Counted from the stretch's first letter, positions 36,591-44,957 are shown. The stretch: DNA of 64,000 bases from Chitinophaga sp. sic0106 (GCF_019219075.1 NZ_JAHUWJ010000008.1:186001-250000), one strand, 5' to 3'. The notes: generated by a model not told the origin, from the letters alone. Translations and numbers: made by a program.

Positions 36591-39077
36591 ATGAACAAGA
36601 TTGCTTCCTTAATGCTTTTTCTGGCGGTAGGCTCACAGGCCATTGCCCAGGAAATGCCAGTAGTGTTCAACAAGAGTTTTAGTGCAGTGAAAAACCAGTA
36701 TAAGAAACTGGCCATCGCTGACAATAACTCGATTGTTGCTATCGGAGGAGGGTCTGATAACGGTTGTATTACCAAGTTATCTCCTACCGGAAACCTTATT
36801 TATAATGCCAAACTGAATAAAGGCGGTCTGGTAGCATACCTGGATATGCTGTTGCTGCCTAAAAATGAACTGGTGGCAGTGGGTGGCGGTACCATCGCAT
36901 ATGGTAACGCGCGTATCACCAAACTGAACTCCGCCGGTGAGGTGATTTTCGATAAAAGCATCGGAAATGGCCAGGGTGGCTATTTTACAAAAGTAATCAC
37001 CGATCGTCACGGCAACTACATCACTGTAGGGGTGGACGGGAGCAAACCTGCACAGGCACGTATCACCAAAATGGGCGCTGATGGCAAAATCATTTTCGAC
37101 AAAGGTTTTGGCGCACATAACGTTTTTAATAATGTGCTGATCGATGAAGATGAAAACATCATTGCCGTGGGTGGCGACGTTGGCGATGGCCAGGGTAAAG
37201 CTTTCCTCGTAAAAGTTGACGGTAAAGGTGAAAAACAATACGAACTGAACTTTGGTAAGCCAGGTGCCATTTTTGAAGAAATGCTGCTCCTGGACGATGG
37301 CTCCGTACTGGCCATGGGCGGTGGTGCCTATGGTACCGGCAACGCAAGCCGCATTGCTAAAGTGAATGCAGAAGGTCAGGTGGTATTCGATAAAGAATAC
37401 AGCACGGTAGACGGTAAGTTCAACGCCATCCGTGTAAACGACCTCGGTCAGATCTTCGCCTGCGCAGAAGAAAGAGAAAGAGGCCGCATCGTGAAGCTGC
37501 GTCCTGACGGTACAGAGCTGTTCAACAAGGAAATAGATGCAGCCCTGTATGCCCTGGAAGTAGGTAAAAATGGTAAAGTGGTGGCTACTGGTGGTAATAC
37601 CAGCACCAACACCGGTAAGATTGTGAAACTGCTGCCGGATGGTATGGAAGTGGTAAACAAAAATGCCGGCTCCGTATTCCAGCACTTACTCCTCACCGAA
37701 GATGATGAAATCTGTGTGGTGGCTAAAGATGGCTACCGCCTCACTAAATTCAGTCCTGATGGCGAACAGATGTTCGACAAACAGCTGGGTAAATACGATG
37801 CCAAAACTTCGCTTGCAGCCCTGCTGATGAGCCCTAGTGGTGAAATTATTGCTGCCGGCGGTGGCGATGAAGATGGTAACCGTATCATCAAAATCAGCCA
37901 TGGTGTTTCTATCAACGATATCGCGGTGTCTGAGCCACTGAACGGTTTGTCCAATGCTTCACTCACCATCACCCTGTCGGGCTTCCTGCGCAACAACGGT
38001 GTTCGTACACCCGTAAACGTGCATTACAAAACTATCCCGCATAAAGGTGGTGCCAGCACGGGCGACTTTGATGCCACCGAAGGAACGATTTCTTTCGTGC
38101 CATCTGAGTTTGCAGCAGGCGCTATCATCTCCAAAACAATCCAGATCCCTGTAAAAAGTGATAACCTGCTGGAGGGCAAAGAAGCTTTTCACGTAGAAAT
38201 CATGGATGCGAGTGAACTATATCTCACCAAATCAAAAGGAGAAGTAACGATCCTGGACCAACCGGCTATTGTGAAATTTATTGGTGGCAATAATGGTGGA
38301 GAACCAGCTACGGATGTAGTATTTTCTGCCGGTTTGTTTAAGAGAGACGGAACGCCGCTGATCAATGCTACCAGCAAACCGGTACGCTTGACCTACAAAT
38401 TCGGTAACGGCACTGCTTTACCCGGACAGGATTTTGTGAACAGCATCAAAGCACCGTTTGTAATCGATACTGCCATGAGTACTGCAAATCTGAACGTAAA
38501 AGTGAAAGATGATAACCGCTTCGAACTGGCCGAAACTGTGGTGCTGGTGCTGAGCGAAATCAAGGCGGAAAACGAAGCCATCGTAGGCTACAATGGTGAT
38601 GTAACCAGCATTTCCGCTTCCCAATATATCCAGGATCAGGCAGCGCATATCACCCTGGTTCGACTCACCGATGCCAACGAATCTGCTACTGCTCCGGTGA
38701 GCATGTTCAAATGTATCCTGGTGAAAGCTTCCGATCAGTCCGTACAAACCAACTGTACAGGTAGCGATATCAACATCTTCTTTGGGGTAGATTCACTGTC
38801 TACCGCTATCTATGGTAAGGATTACGTGATCATGAACGGCGACATGGTGAAAATCACCGGCGACTGCGCCTTCAGTGAAACTGATATACAGGTAGCCTTG
38901 GTAAACGACCGTATCAAAGAAAATGATGCGCTGGTAGCGGTGAAACTGCGTGATGCAACGGCTGCCGCAAACGCAGGTGTGCTCAGCATTGCTCCTGATC
39001 TGAAACTGAATAAGGCTGTAGCAGTTATCCACGATGATGATAACGATGAGAAGGGTGCCGTAATTACAGCTAAATAA
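36591..39077 (+). CDS. Exported protein with beta-propeller and Calx-beta domains
   Basis: An 828-residue protein with signal peptide MNKIASLMLFLAVGSQAIAQ. Residues about 30-440 consist of repeated blades of the type KLSPTGNLIYNA or ARITKMGADGKIIFDKG, each about 45 residues, as in a beta-propeller. Residues about 445-820 contain three Calx-beta-like domains with acidic loops (DNLLEGKE, DNRFELAE, DRIKENDA). Two cysteines (FKCILV, QTNC) and one more (GDCAF) are present. No T9SS C-terminal domain is visible, so it may stay in the periplasm or attach to the cell through the adhesin. It is the last gene of the four-gene unit, 32 bases after the OmpA-family gene and before a strong terminator. Confidence 0.85.
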   Translation: MNKIASLMLFLAVGSQAIAQEMPVVFNKSFSAVKNQYKKLAIADNNSIVAIGGGSDNGCITKLSPTGNLIYNAKLNKGGLVAYLDMLLLPKNELVAVGGGTIAYGNARITKLNSAGEVIFDKSIGNGQGGYFTKVITDRHGNYITVGVDGSKPAQARITKMGADGKIIFDKGFGAHNVFNNVLIDEDENIIAVGGDVGDGQGKAFLVKVDGKGEKQYELNFGKPGAIFEEMLLLDDGSVLAMGGGAYGTGNASRIAKVNAEGQVVFDKEYSTVDGKFNAIRVNDLGQIFACAEERERGRIVKLRPDGTELFNKEIDAALYALEVGKNGKVVATGGNTSTNTGKIVKLLPDGMEVVNKNAGSVFQHLLLTEDDEICVVAKDGYRLTKFSPDGEQMFDKQLGKYDAKTSLAALLMSPSGEIIAAGGGDEDGNRIIKISHGVSINDIAVSEPLNGLSNASLTITLSGFLRNNGVRTPVNVHYKTIPHKGGASTGDFDATEGTISFVPSEFAAGAIISKTIQIPVKSDNLLEGKEAFHVEIMDASELYLTKSKGEVTILDQPAIVKFIGGNNGGEPATDVVFSAGLFKRDGTPLINATSKPVRLTYKFGNGTALPGQDFVNSIKAPFVIDTAMSTANLNVKVKDDNRFELAETVVLVLSEIKAENEAIVGYNGDVTSISASQYIQDQAAHITLVRLTDANESATAPVSMFKCILVKASDQSVQTNCTGSDINIFFGVDSLSTAIYGKDYVIMNGDMVKITGDCAFSETDIQVALVNDRIKENDALVAVKLRDATAAANAGVLSIAPDLKLNKAVAVIHDDDNDEKGAVITAK

Positions 39078-39123
39078 GCCCGGCTTGATTAATTAACCGA
39101 TATACGCACTCAAGCACCTACTG

Positions 39124-39157
39124 TCCCGCATAGCTTGCTATGCGGGATTTTTATTTT
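39124..39157 (+). terminator. Terminator of the adhesin operon
   Basis: A perfect 11-bp stem TCCCGCATAGC/GCTATGCGGGA with a 2-base loop, followed by a T-rich run. Confidence 0.93.
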
Positions 39158-39165
39158 ACCTGTCA

Positions 39166-39229
39166 GCCGTTCGGGGACGATGAGTCCACGAACGGCATTT
39201 TATCGACCTCTGAAGGAGGTCGATAAAAT
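39166..39229. repeat. Two contiguous long hairpins
   Basis: Hairpin one (39166-39196) has arms GCCGTTCG and CGAACGGC, a G/A mismatch, then GGAC/GTCC closing a GATGA loop. Hairpin two (39197-39229) starts on the next base and has perfect 14-bp arms ATTTTATCGACCTC/GAGGTCGATAAAAT with a 5-base loop. Neither has a T-run. They lie directly behind the operon terminator. The segment 39230-39390 holds nothing recognisable. Confidence 0.85.
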
Positions 39230-39390
39230 GAAAAATAGTCACTTACGTATTAGTAAAAAGAAATTATAAAAATATCTACCTCTAAAAAATCCAAAGGGAT
39301 GATGCTTCGCGTATATGAATGAAAGCGATCTGGTAAATACTATATCCTTAGAATAAATCAAGTTCTTTTTTTCAGCTGTAAAAGATTGTC

Positions 39391-39522
39391 ATGTTTTTAT
39401 TCATCTCAATAACAACGATGGTGGATAAGGGCAGAGTGCTAACCCCCACAAGATATTTTAATGACCTGGAAAAGGGTCAGCGTCTGTTGGTGGTTACCTC
39501 ATTATTATCAATTCAGCGATAG
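39391..39522 (+). CDS. Possible 43-residue ORF (doubtful)
   Basis: An ATG-initiated frame of 43 codons in the 570-base gap between the adhesin operon and the GNAT gene. The peptide has a hydrophobic start (MFLFISITTM) and a basic, polar rest (KGRVLTPTRYFNDLEKGQR). It is not recognised. A plus-strand terminator at 39618 shows that some transcript runs rightwards here, which is the only support; a small RNA is an equal alternative. Confidence 0.2.
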   Translation: MFLFISITTMVDKGRVLTPTRYFNDLEKGQRLLVVTSLLSIQR

Positions 39523-39617
39523 GAAAATGAACCCTTCATTTTTTGAATTGCAAATTATTATATCAAGAGTAGAAAACTTAATAAAGAGTTGTGTCTTTTA
39601 ATGGTTAACTTGGGAAT

Positions 39618-39648
39618 AAGCCTGGTATATCCTTACCGGGCTTTTTTT
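39618..39648 (+). terminator. Plus-strand terminator without an obvious gene
   Basis: A 10-bp stem AAGCCTGGTA/TACCGGGCTT (one G-U pair), 6-base loop and seven T on the plus strand. It faces the end of the minus-strand GNAT gene and could also weakly serve that gene, but its T-run is on the plus strand. Confidence 0.8.
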
Positions 39649-40144
39649 ATTTTAAGGCACGTTGCAGCACATAATCTTCCATCAGGTAGCCGTTACCGAT
39701 GTCTGTATTTTTCTCTTTTATGATGGAAAATCCCACTTTTTCGTAGAAATGAAGTGCTTTATTGAAGCGGTTTACGTCCAGCTCCAGGATTTCAGCACCT
39801 TTTTCTTTCACCATATCAGCGATGGCATTGATCATAAATTTGCCGGCGCCTTTTCCCTGGCAGGCTGGGTCGAGGTAAATTTTATGCAGTTTATATACGG
39901 TGGGTTCGTCCGTAGTGCTGTAGGAAGCGTAAGCCACCGGCTGATCATCGTCTGTCATGATCAGGAACTGGTGTTGCTTTTCGGTCATCTGTTGGGTGAG
40001 GGCCTCATCGCTGTACATCATCTTCATCATGAAGGTGAGCTGTTCAGGACTCAGGATGGACTGATAGGTTTGCGGCCATACTTTATCGGCCAGTGACTGT
40101 ATCAGTGCTATATCGTTGGTGTTGGCCAGGCGTACTTGAAGCAT
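39647..40144 (-). CDS. GNAT-family N-acetyltransferase
   Basis: A 165-residue acetyltransferase. The acetyl-CoA binding motif A is around LHKIYLDPACQGKGAGKFMINAI, with the Q/GxGxG/A loop at about residues 96-101. The C-terminal motif is FYEKVGFSIIKEK. The substrate is unknown. It begins one base after the stop of the DsbA-family gene, so the two are translationally coupled. Confidence 0.92.
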   Translation of the reverse strand: MLQVRLANTNDIALIQSLADKVWPQTYQSILSPEQLTFMMKMMYSDEALTQQMTEKQHQFLIMTDDDQPVAYASYSTTDEPTVYKLHKIYLDPACQGKGAGKFMINAIADMVKEKGAEILELDVNRFNKALHFYEKVGFSIIKEKNTDIGNGYLMEDYVLQRALK

Positions 40145-40145
40145 G

Positions 40146-40781
40146 TTATTTTTTACTGTTTATTTCTGCGAGAATATTATCGATGGTTTGTTGTAGTCGT
40201 TCAAGCGGGGTAAAGCCTCTGGCGCAGAGATAGAGTTGTTCATCTGCATCCAGGATGGCGGCCGGAAATCCGGTGATCCCCCAGTTTTGTACTACCTGGA
40301 ATTCCTGTTGTGTTTCGTAGCGCATTTTCTCGTCATTCATTTTTTGCAGGAATTCCTCTGCAGGGAGGCTATACTTTTCAACCAGGCGGCGGTAAGTTTC
40401 GTCGTCATTTAAACTTTCGCCGTTATAGTTGAGTGCTACCTGTATATCATGTACAAAATCCAGTGCTTTTTCAGGGAGATATTGTTTAAACACCGTCAGT
40501 GCTACCGCGGGTTTTTCCGAGTCCATCTTTTCATCGGAAGCCAGCAGTTTATGCAGGAAGGCTTCACCGAATTGTACGCCAGTCATTTCTTCCACGGATT
40601 TGTGCGCCTCCTGGATATAAGCCTGCATGGCGGACCATGGGCGGCGGTTGGCACCGAGGATCATACCGCCGGAAAGCACTTCTACTTCCATGTCGGGATG
40701 AGCTGCCTGCAATTGCTGTACTACGGGAGTAAAACCGTAACACCATCCGCAGAGGGCGTCGGTAACATATATTAGTTTCAT
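40146..40781 (-). CDS. DsbA-family protein
   Basis: A 211-residue thioredoxin-fold protein with the active-site motif CGWC at residues 11-14 (DALCGWCYG) and the cis-proline segment GITGFPAAIL near residue 170. It has no signal peptide, so it is cytoplasmic and resembles FrnE/2-hydroxychromene-isomerase-like DsbA relatives rather than periplasmic DsbA. It is likely a thiol oxidoreductase or isomerase. It forms a pair with the GNAT gene. Confidence 0.9.
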   Translation of the reverse strand: MKLIYVTDALCGWCYGFTPVVQQLQAAHPDMEVEVLSGGMILGANRRPWSAMQAYIQEAHKSVEEMTGVQFGEAFLHKLLASDEKMDSEKPAVALTVFKQYLPEKALDFVHDIQVALNYNGESLNDDETYRRLVEKYSLPAEEFLQKMNDEKMRYETQQEFQVVQNWGITGFPAAILDADEQLYLCARGFTPLERLQQTIDNILAEINSKK

Positions 40782-40840
40782 GGGAACTGGTTATCGTTGA
40801 ATCGTCAAATTACTTAATTATAGGGAGATGGCATGACTGC

Positions 40841-41557
40841 TTAACTGTGGCCCCGGCTATCCTCCTCGCTGAAGTAGTGATTATCGTACAGCTTTTCGGA
40901 GAGCGACCGGTCCTTTTTTATGGCCCTGATAGCGTTTCTTACGGCAAATATCAGCGTAACCACAGCAGCGCCCAGCAGGAATATGTTGTTGCCGGTAAAC
41001 AGGAAGAAGTCGTAGGTACCATGGAAAAAGATCGCGATCAGCAGGCCTTTTCTGAGCAGGTGGTTCTTCTTCTGTGGAACAAACTTGGCGAGGCCTACGT
41101 AATAGCCCATTAGCACCGCAAATGCGGCATGTGCCGGCACAGACAGGAACATGCGCGCTACGCCTGTTCCGAAGCCATATTGGCCCACATATGCGATGTT
41201 TTCGAGGGTCGCAAAACCCATTCCTACCATCACCGCATATACGATGCCATCAAAGGGTTCATTGAAAGCTTTTTTGGGATAGGCGTAGAGGTATAATACG
41301 AGGAACTTCGCGGTTTCTTCCGAGAAGCCTACGACGGCGTAGGCGAAAAAGGCGGTATTGAGCAGGCCGCCGCCGGTTTCGCGGAAGCCGAGCAGCAGTG
41401 CTCCCGCCTGAAAGGCAAGCGGCAGCACTATGCAAGCCATTCCCAGCAAGAAACTTTTTAAGAGCAGGCCCACGGGCTCACGGTCGTATTTATCAAGGGC
41501 ATAGATAAGCAGGGAGATTGCCAATCCCGGTGCTACGGCCAGGGCCAATAATGTCAT
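40841..41557 (-). CDS. PrsW-family intramembrane metalloprotease
   Basis: A 238-residue multi-spanning membrane protein. The family motifs are visible: EETAK near residue 79, the second glutamate in FATLENIAYV near 114-123, and the histidine in VPAHAAFAV near 140, followed by HGTYDFFLF near 180. PrsW cleaves an anti-sigma factor in Bacillus; the target here is unknown. It overlaps polX by four bases (ATGA), so the two are coupled. Confidence 0.93.
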   Translation of the reverse strand: MTLLALAVAPGLAISLLIYALDKYDREPVGLLLKSFLLGMACIVLPLAFQAGALLLGFRETGGGLLNTAFFAYAVVGFSEETAKFLVLYLYAYPKKAFNEPFDGIVYAVMVGMGFATLENIAYVGQYGFGTGVARMFLSVPAHAAFAVLMGYYVGLAKFVPQKKNHLLRKGLLIAIFFHGTYDFFLFTGNNIFLLGAAVVTLIFAVRNAIRAIKKDRSLSEKLYDNHYFSEEDSRGHS

Positions 41558-43242
41558 GAGATCAGATTTTTCTGTTTTTTCCTTTCGGAGAGGAAGGTGT
41601 TCAGCATTTCAACAGGGAAGCTGCTCAGATTGTTTGCTTTTACGATGCCCCCTTTCTGCGCAGCGAGCGTGCCGTAGTAGGTATCATGAAATCCTTCCAC
41701 ACTGTGTGCATCCGGATCAATGGAGATCAGCACATTTTTTTCAATCGCATAGTGCAGCCAGGTCCAGTCGATATCGAGCCGGCGTGGGTGCGCGTTTAAC
41801 TCAATCACTACCTGGTTGGCGGCGCAGGCATCAATAATTTTTTTATGATCTACGGGGTATCCGTTGCGGCTCAGGAGGAGTCGGCCGGTCATATGCCCGA
41901 GGATGGTCGTATACGGATTTTCAATGGCTTTCAGGAGTCGCGCCATAGCTTTTTCCTCTGTCATCTTCAGCGTGGAGTGCACAGAAGCGATCACCAGGTC
42001 GAACGTGGCGAGGATATCATCCGGATAATCGAGACTACCATCATTGAGGATATCTGCTTCAATACTTTTGAAGATCCTGAAGGGGGCCATTTTAGCGTTG
42101 AGTTCATCTACCTGCGACTGCTGAGCGAGCACACGTTCCACATGCAGGCCGTTAGCGTAGAAGGCGGAGCGGGAGTGGTCGCTGATCACCAGGTATTCAA
42201 ATCCTTGCTTTCTGGCGGCTACGGCCATTTCTTCGAGGGTGTTCACACCGTCACTCCACTGGCTGTGGGAGTGGATGATCCCTTTGATGTCTTCCGGCTG
42301 GATGAGGGTGGGCAGTTGCCGGTTGCGGGCCAGCTCAATTTCGTTTATGCCTTCCCGTAAGCAGGGGAGGATGTAGTCCATATCCGCTTTGCTGAAGATT
42401 TCTTCTTCGCTGGCAGCGCCTGCGATGGCGGTATGGCCGCCGCCGGCATTGAATTTATCAATAAAGGCGGTGGACCCGGTGGTAAGAAACAACTGGGAAT
42501 AAAACGCTGCCTGCATGCAGGAGTGCGTGATCACTTTTACTTTTTCTTCGTTGGTCCATACCAGGTGGGTATCGTTGCTGGCTTCGAGGTGAAAGCCGGG
42601 GAGCAGCGACAATTGTTCCTGGATATTGCTGGTGGAAGCGGCAATGAGCACTTCAATTTCATCGATGATAACGGCATTTCTGCGGAAGGCGCCGGTGACA
42701 CTTACCGGTGCTGGTGCAAACAGTGTCTGCAGTTGCTTTTCGAGGTCTTTCCCTATTTTTTCCACTTCTGCGTAGAGGAAGCGGTGTTTATTGGAGAGAT
42801 AGAATTCTATATTCTGCTTTACGCTTTCCTGTGTTTTCTGGCCGAATCCTTTGAGCAGGAGGAGTCGGTTTTCGTTGCAGGCGTAGAGGAGTTCACCCAT
42901 GGATTCCACTTCCAGCTCTTTCCAGATGGTGGCAATTTTTTTTGGTCCCAGTCCTTTGATTTTCATGATTTCGAGGATGCCGGGGGGCGTCACCTGGATA
43001 TAATGTTCCAGGAGGGCGAACTGTTGTTTTTCCAGCATTTCGAGGATGGCTTTTCCGGTGGATTCACCGATGCCTTTGATCTTGAATATCTGATCCTGGG
43101 GGGTATCCTTGAGTTGTACGGGTAATTTTTCTATAGTAAATGCTGCGGAGGCAAATGATTTTGCTTTGAAACTGTTTTCGCCATGTATATCCATCAATTT
43201 GGATAGCAGGGCGAAGTTATCGGCTATTGCGTAATTGTCCAT
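41554..43242 (-). CDS. polX: PolX-type DNA polymerase/3'-5' exonuclease (PHP domain), polymerase site altered
   Basis: A 562-residue family-X protein. Helix-hairpin-helix regions lie at about residues 50-70 (KIKGIGESTGKAI) and 93-105 (KIKGLGPKKIA). The nucleotidyltransferase signature should read GSxRR and later GDxDxL, but here it is GAFRR (184-188) and DEIEVLI (194-200), so both catalytic aspartates appear to be Glu195 and Glu197. The C-terminal PHP phosphoesterase looks complete: HSHSQWSDG, SDHSRS, EADIL, SVHS, ELNAHPRR and DPDAHS. The likely role is a repair nuclease with weak or no polymerase activity. It is coupled to prsW downstream. Confidence 0.92.
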   Translation of the reverse strand: MDNYAIADNFALLSKLMDIHGENSFKAKSFASAAFTIEKLPVQLKDTPQDQIFKIKGIGESTGKAILEMLEKQQFALLEHYIQVTPPGILEIMKIKGLGPKKIATIWKELEVESMGELLYACNENRLLLLKGFGQKTQESVKQNIEFYLSNKHRFLYAEVEKIGKDLEKQLQTLFAPAPVSVTGAFRRNAVIIDEIEVLIAASTSNIQEQLSLLPGFHLEASNDTHLVWTNEEKVKVITHSCMQAAFYSQLFLTTGSTAFIDKFNAGGGHTAIAGAASEEEIFSKADMDYILPCLREGINEIELARNRQLPTLIQPEDIKGIIHSHSQWSDGVNTLEEMAVAARKQGFEYLVISDHSRSAFYANGLHVERVLAQQSQVDELNAKMAPFRIFKSIEADILNDGSLDYPDDILATFDLVIASVHSTLKMTEEKAMARLLKAIENPYTTILGHMTGRLLLSRNGYPVDHKKIIDACAANQVVIELNAHPRRLDIDWTWLHYAIEKNVLISIDPDAHSVEGFHDTYYGTLAAQKGGIVKANNLSSFPVEMLNTFLSERKKQKNLIS

Positions 43243-43382
43243 GGAATAAAATTACGGTTTCTTGTCGGCCTTCGGCAGATTTGGAGGGAGGTTTTTTTCA
43301 CGGAGAGCGCATAGGGAGCGTAAGCAGTAAAGGCCTGCATTTTGTTTCCAATGGGTTTTTAGCGAAGGAAGTCTTCGGTATT

Positions 43383-43437
43383 ATTTCTCCGTGGGATTAC
43401 CTCCCACCGACTATGGGAGGTAATCCCACAGAGAAAT
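43383..43437. repeat. Long imperfect inverted repeat
   Basis: Arms of 7 and 16 bp (ATTTCTC then GTGGGATTACCTCCCA, with matching complements) separated by one C/A mismatch and a 7-base loop, 23 paired bases in all. It lies in the 284-base gap 43243-43526 upstream of polX, beside the terminator of the histone-like gene. No T-run adjoins it. Confidence 0.85.
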
Positions 43438-43462
43438 AGTCCATAGTGTACTTAACCAGGTA

Positions 43463-43498
43463 CAAAAGAAAAAGGTTCTGATGAAGAACATCAGAACC
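43463..43498 (-). terminator. Terminator of the histone-like gene
   Basis: On the minus strand GGTTCTGATG/CATCAGAACC with a 5-base loop is followed by TTTTTCTTTT. Confidence 0.88.
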
Positions 43499-43526
43499 CT
43501 TATAACTACATTTTGTAAATCCGGTC

Positions 43527-43973
43527 TTAGTTAGCTGGATTTGCTGGAGCTGCAACTGGTGCAGGAGCAGCTGCCTTTTTCTTAGCAGCAGCTTTCTTTT
43601 TAGGAGCAGCTTTCTTAGCAGCAGCTTTTTTAGGAGCAGCTTTCTTAGCAGCGGCTTTTTTAGGAGCAGCTTTCTTAGCAGCAGCTTTCTTTTTAGGAGC
43701 AGCTTTCTTAGCAGCGGCTTTTTTAGGAGCAGCTTTCTTAGCAGCAGCTTTTTTAGGAGCAGCTTTCTTAGCAGCAGCTTTTTTAGGAGCAGCTTTCTTA
43801 GCAGCAGCTTTTTTAGGAGCGGCTTTCTTAGCAGCAGCTTTTTTAGGCGCAGCTTTCTTAGCAGCAGCTTTTTTAGGAGCAGCTTTCTTAGCAGCAGCTT
43901 TTTTAGGAGCGGCTTTCTTAGCAGCAGCTTTTTTAGGCGCAGCTTTTTTAGCCGCTTTTTTAATTGTTGCCAT
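43527..43973 (-). CDS. Ala/Lys/Pro-rich histone H1-like DNA-binding protein
   Basis: A 148-residue protein made almost wholly of a 10-residue repeat AAAKKAAPKK, starting after MATIKKAAKK and ending in a short neutral tail (APAPVAAPANPAN). The composition matches bacterial H1-like nucleoid proteins, which bind DNA non-specifically through lysines. No folded domain is present. Its own terminator lies downstream, and rpmA and rplU lie upstream on the same strand. The gene is a tandem 30-base repeat at DNA level, so its length can change by slippage. Confidence 0.88.
   Translation of the reverse strand: MATIKKAAKKAAPKKAAAKKAAPKKAAAKKAAPKKAAAKKAAPKKAAAKKAAPKKAAAKKAAPKKAAAKKAAPKKAAAKKAAPKKAAAKKAAPKKKAAAKKAAPKKAAAKKAAPKKAAAKKAAPKKKAAAKKKAAAPAPVAAPANPAN
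43586..43955. repeat. Tandem 30-base coding repeat
   Basis: A near-identical 30-base unit, each encoding one AAAKKAAPKK block, is repeated about 12 times, with two units having one extra lysine codon. Silent differences (gcagc/gcggc) occur between units. Confidence 0.9.
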
Positions 43974-44037
43974 TGTTTTTTGAATTTGGGTTAGTAAAAA
44001 ATAATTGGGTATAAAAAAACTTTATGGCAAACACTGA

Positions 44038-44316
44038 TTAGGCTTCAGCCTGAGCAGTGGTGTCAAATGCTTTAACAGAAACGTAGGTTTTGTTTTCGCG
44101 ACCTTTTCTGAATTCCACAACACCGTCTGCTACTGCGAAAATGGTAAAATCTTTACCAATGCCTACATTTGAACCTGGATGGTAAACAGTACCTCTCTGG
44201 CGAACGATGATGTTACCAGAAATGGCAGGTTGACCACCGAATATTTTAACGCCCAGCCTTTTGCTTTGGGAGTCACGGCCGTTCTTTACACTACCTTCAC
44301 CTTTTTTATGTGCCAT
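44038..44316 (-). CDS. rpmA: 50S ribosomal protein L27
   Basis: A 92-residue ribosomal protein. It starts [24 protein letters not shown], the L27 N-terminus that reaches the peptidyl-transferase centre, without the cleavable extension seen in Firmicutes. [10 protein letters not shown] follows. It is encoded 55 bases after rplU. Confidence 0.98.
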   Translation of the reverse strand: MAHKKGEGSVKNGRDSQSKRLGVKIFGGQPAISGNIIVRQRGTVYHPGSNVGIGKDFTIFAVADGVVEFRKGRENKTYVSVKAFDTTAQAEA

Positions 44317-44371
44317 TGTATAATAACTTTAAAAAACTTTGTCTAAAAATAAGTTAAGCTTAACGTACAAA

Positions 44372-44674
44372 TTAAGCTATTTCATTGATTCTGATCTTAG
44401 TAAAGTGGGTACGGTGACCAACTTTCTTTCTGAAGCCTTTTCTTCTCTTCATTTTGAAAGCGATGACCTTATCACCCTGAACAAATCCTAAGATTTCTGC
44501 TTTTACTACTGATTTTACATCAGTACCTACAGCCAGCGTACCAGCGTTATCTGTCAACAGTACATCAGAAAACTCCACTTTATCTCCGATATTTCCTTGT
44601 AACTGCTGTACAAAAATTTCCTGGTCTTTTTGTACTTTAAATTGCTGACCTGCGATTTTTACAACTGCAAACAT
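44372..44674 (-). CDS. rplU: 50S ribosomal protein L21
   Basis: A 100-residue ribosomal protein beginning MFAVVKIAGQQFKV, with KMKRRKGFRKKVGHRTHFTKI near the C-terminus, both standard for L21. It is the first gene of rplU-rpmA with a near-consensus promoter directly upstream. The usual autoregulatory leader found in Firmicutes is absent. Confidence 0.98.
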   Translation of the reverse strand: MFAVVKIAGQQFKVQKDQEIFVQQLQGNIGDKVEFSDVLLTDNAGTLAVGTDVKSVVKAEILGFVQGDKVIAFKMKRRKGFRKKVGHRTHFTKIRINEIA

Positions 44675-44697
44675 AATTATCCAAAATATAATTTCCG

Positions 44698-44729
44698 CAA
44701 AAGTAACACTTGTTTATCGAATTGACAAA
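44698..44729 (-). promoter_or_regulatory. Promoter of rplU-rpmA
   Basis: On the minus strand TTTG (44729-44726) and TACTTTTG (44705-44698) are spaced 20 bases apart, a full match to the Bacteroidota promoter. The leader would be about 20 bases. Confidence 0.7.
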
Positions 44730-44893
44730 GTTTTCCTGCTTTTTTTAATTCGCATGCGTAAAATAATGTATTCAACCCGATAAAACTTAATCTTTTCAAA
44801 GATACGTACTTTCCTGAATTTTAGTTTTTTTTAACAATTTTTTACCATTCTTTAAAACATCTTTTTTACTGCAAAAAGCAACGCATTTTTATA

Positions 44894-44901
44894 TACATTT
44901 G
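44894..44901 (+). promoter_or_regulatory. Promoter -7 box for the GH3 gene
   Basis: TACATTTG fits TAnnTTTG, 57 bases upstream of the ATG. The -33 element is weak. Confidence 0.45.
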
Positions 44902-44957
44902 TCGTTTACACTATAATATAATAGATGTCCAATCTTTCAATCATAAAATAAAGTGGC

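Noticed and set aside
39175..39196. Hammerhead-ribozyme-like letters GATGAGTCC...CGAA
   Set aside because: The conserved core CUGANGA is not met (ACGATGA), and the bases are better explained by a simple hairpin with GGAC/GTCC and 8-bp arms.
43586..43955. CRISPR array suspected from regular 30-base repeats
   Set aside because: The repeats are contiguous with no spacers and encode AAAKKAAPKK in a protein.
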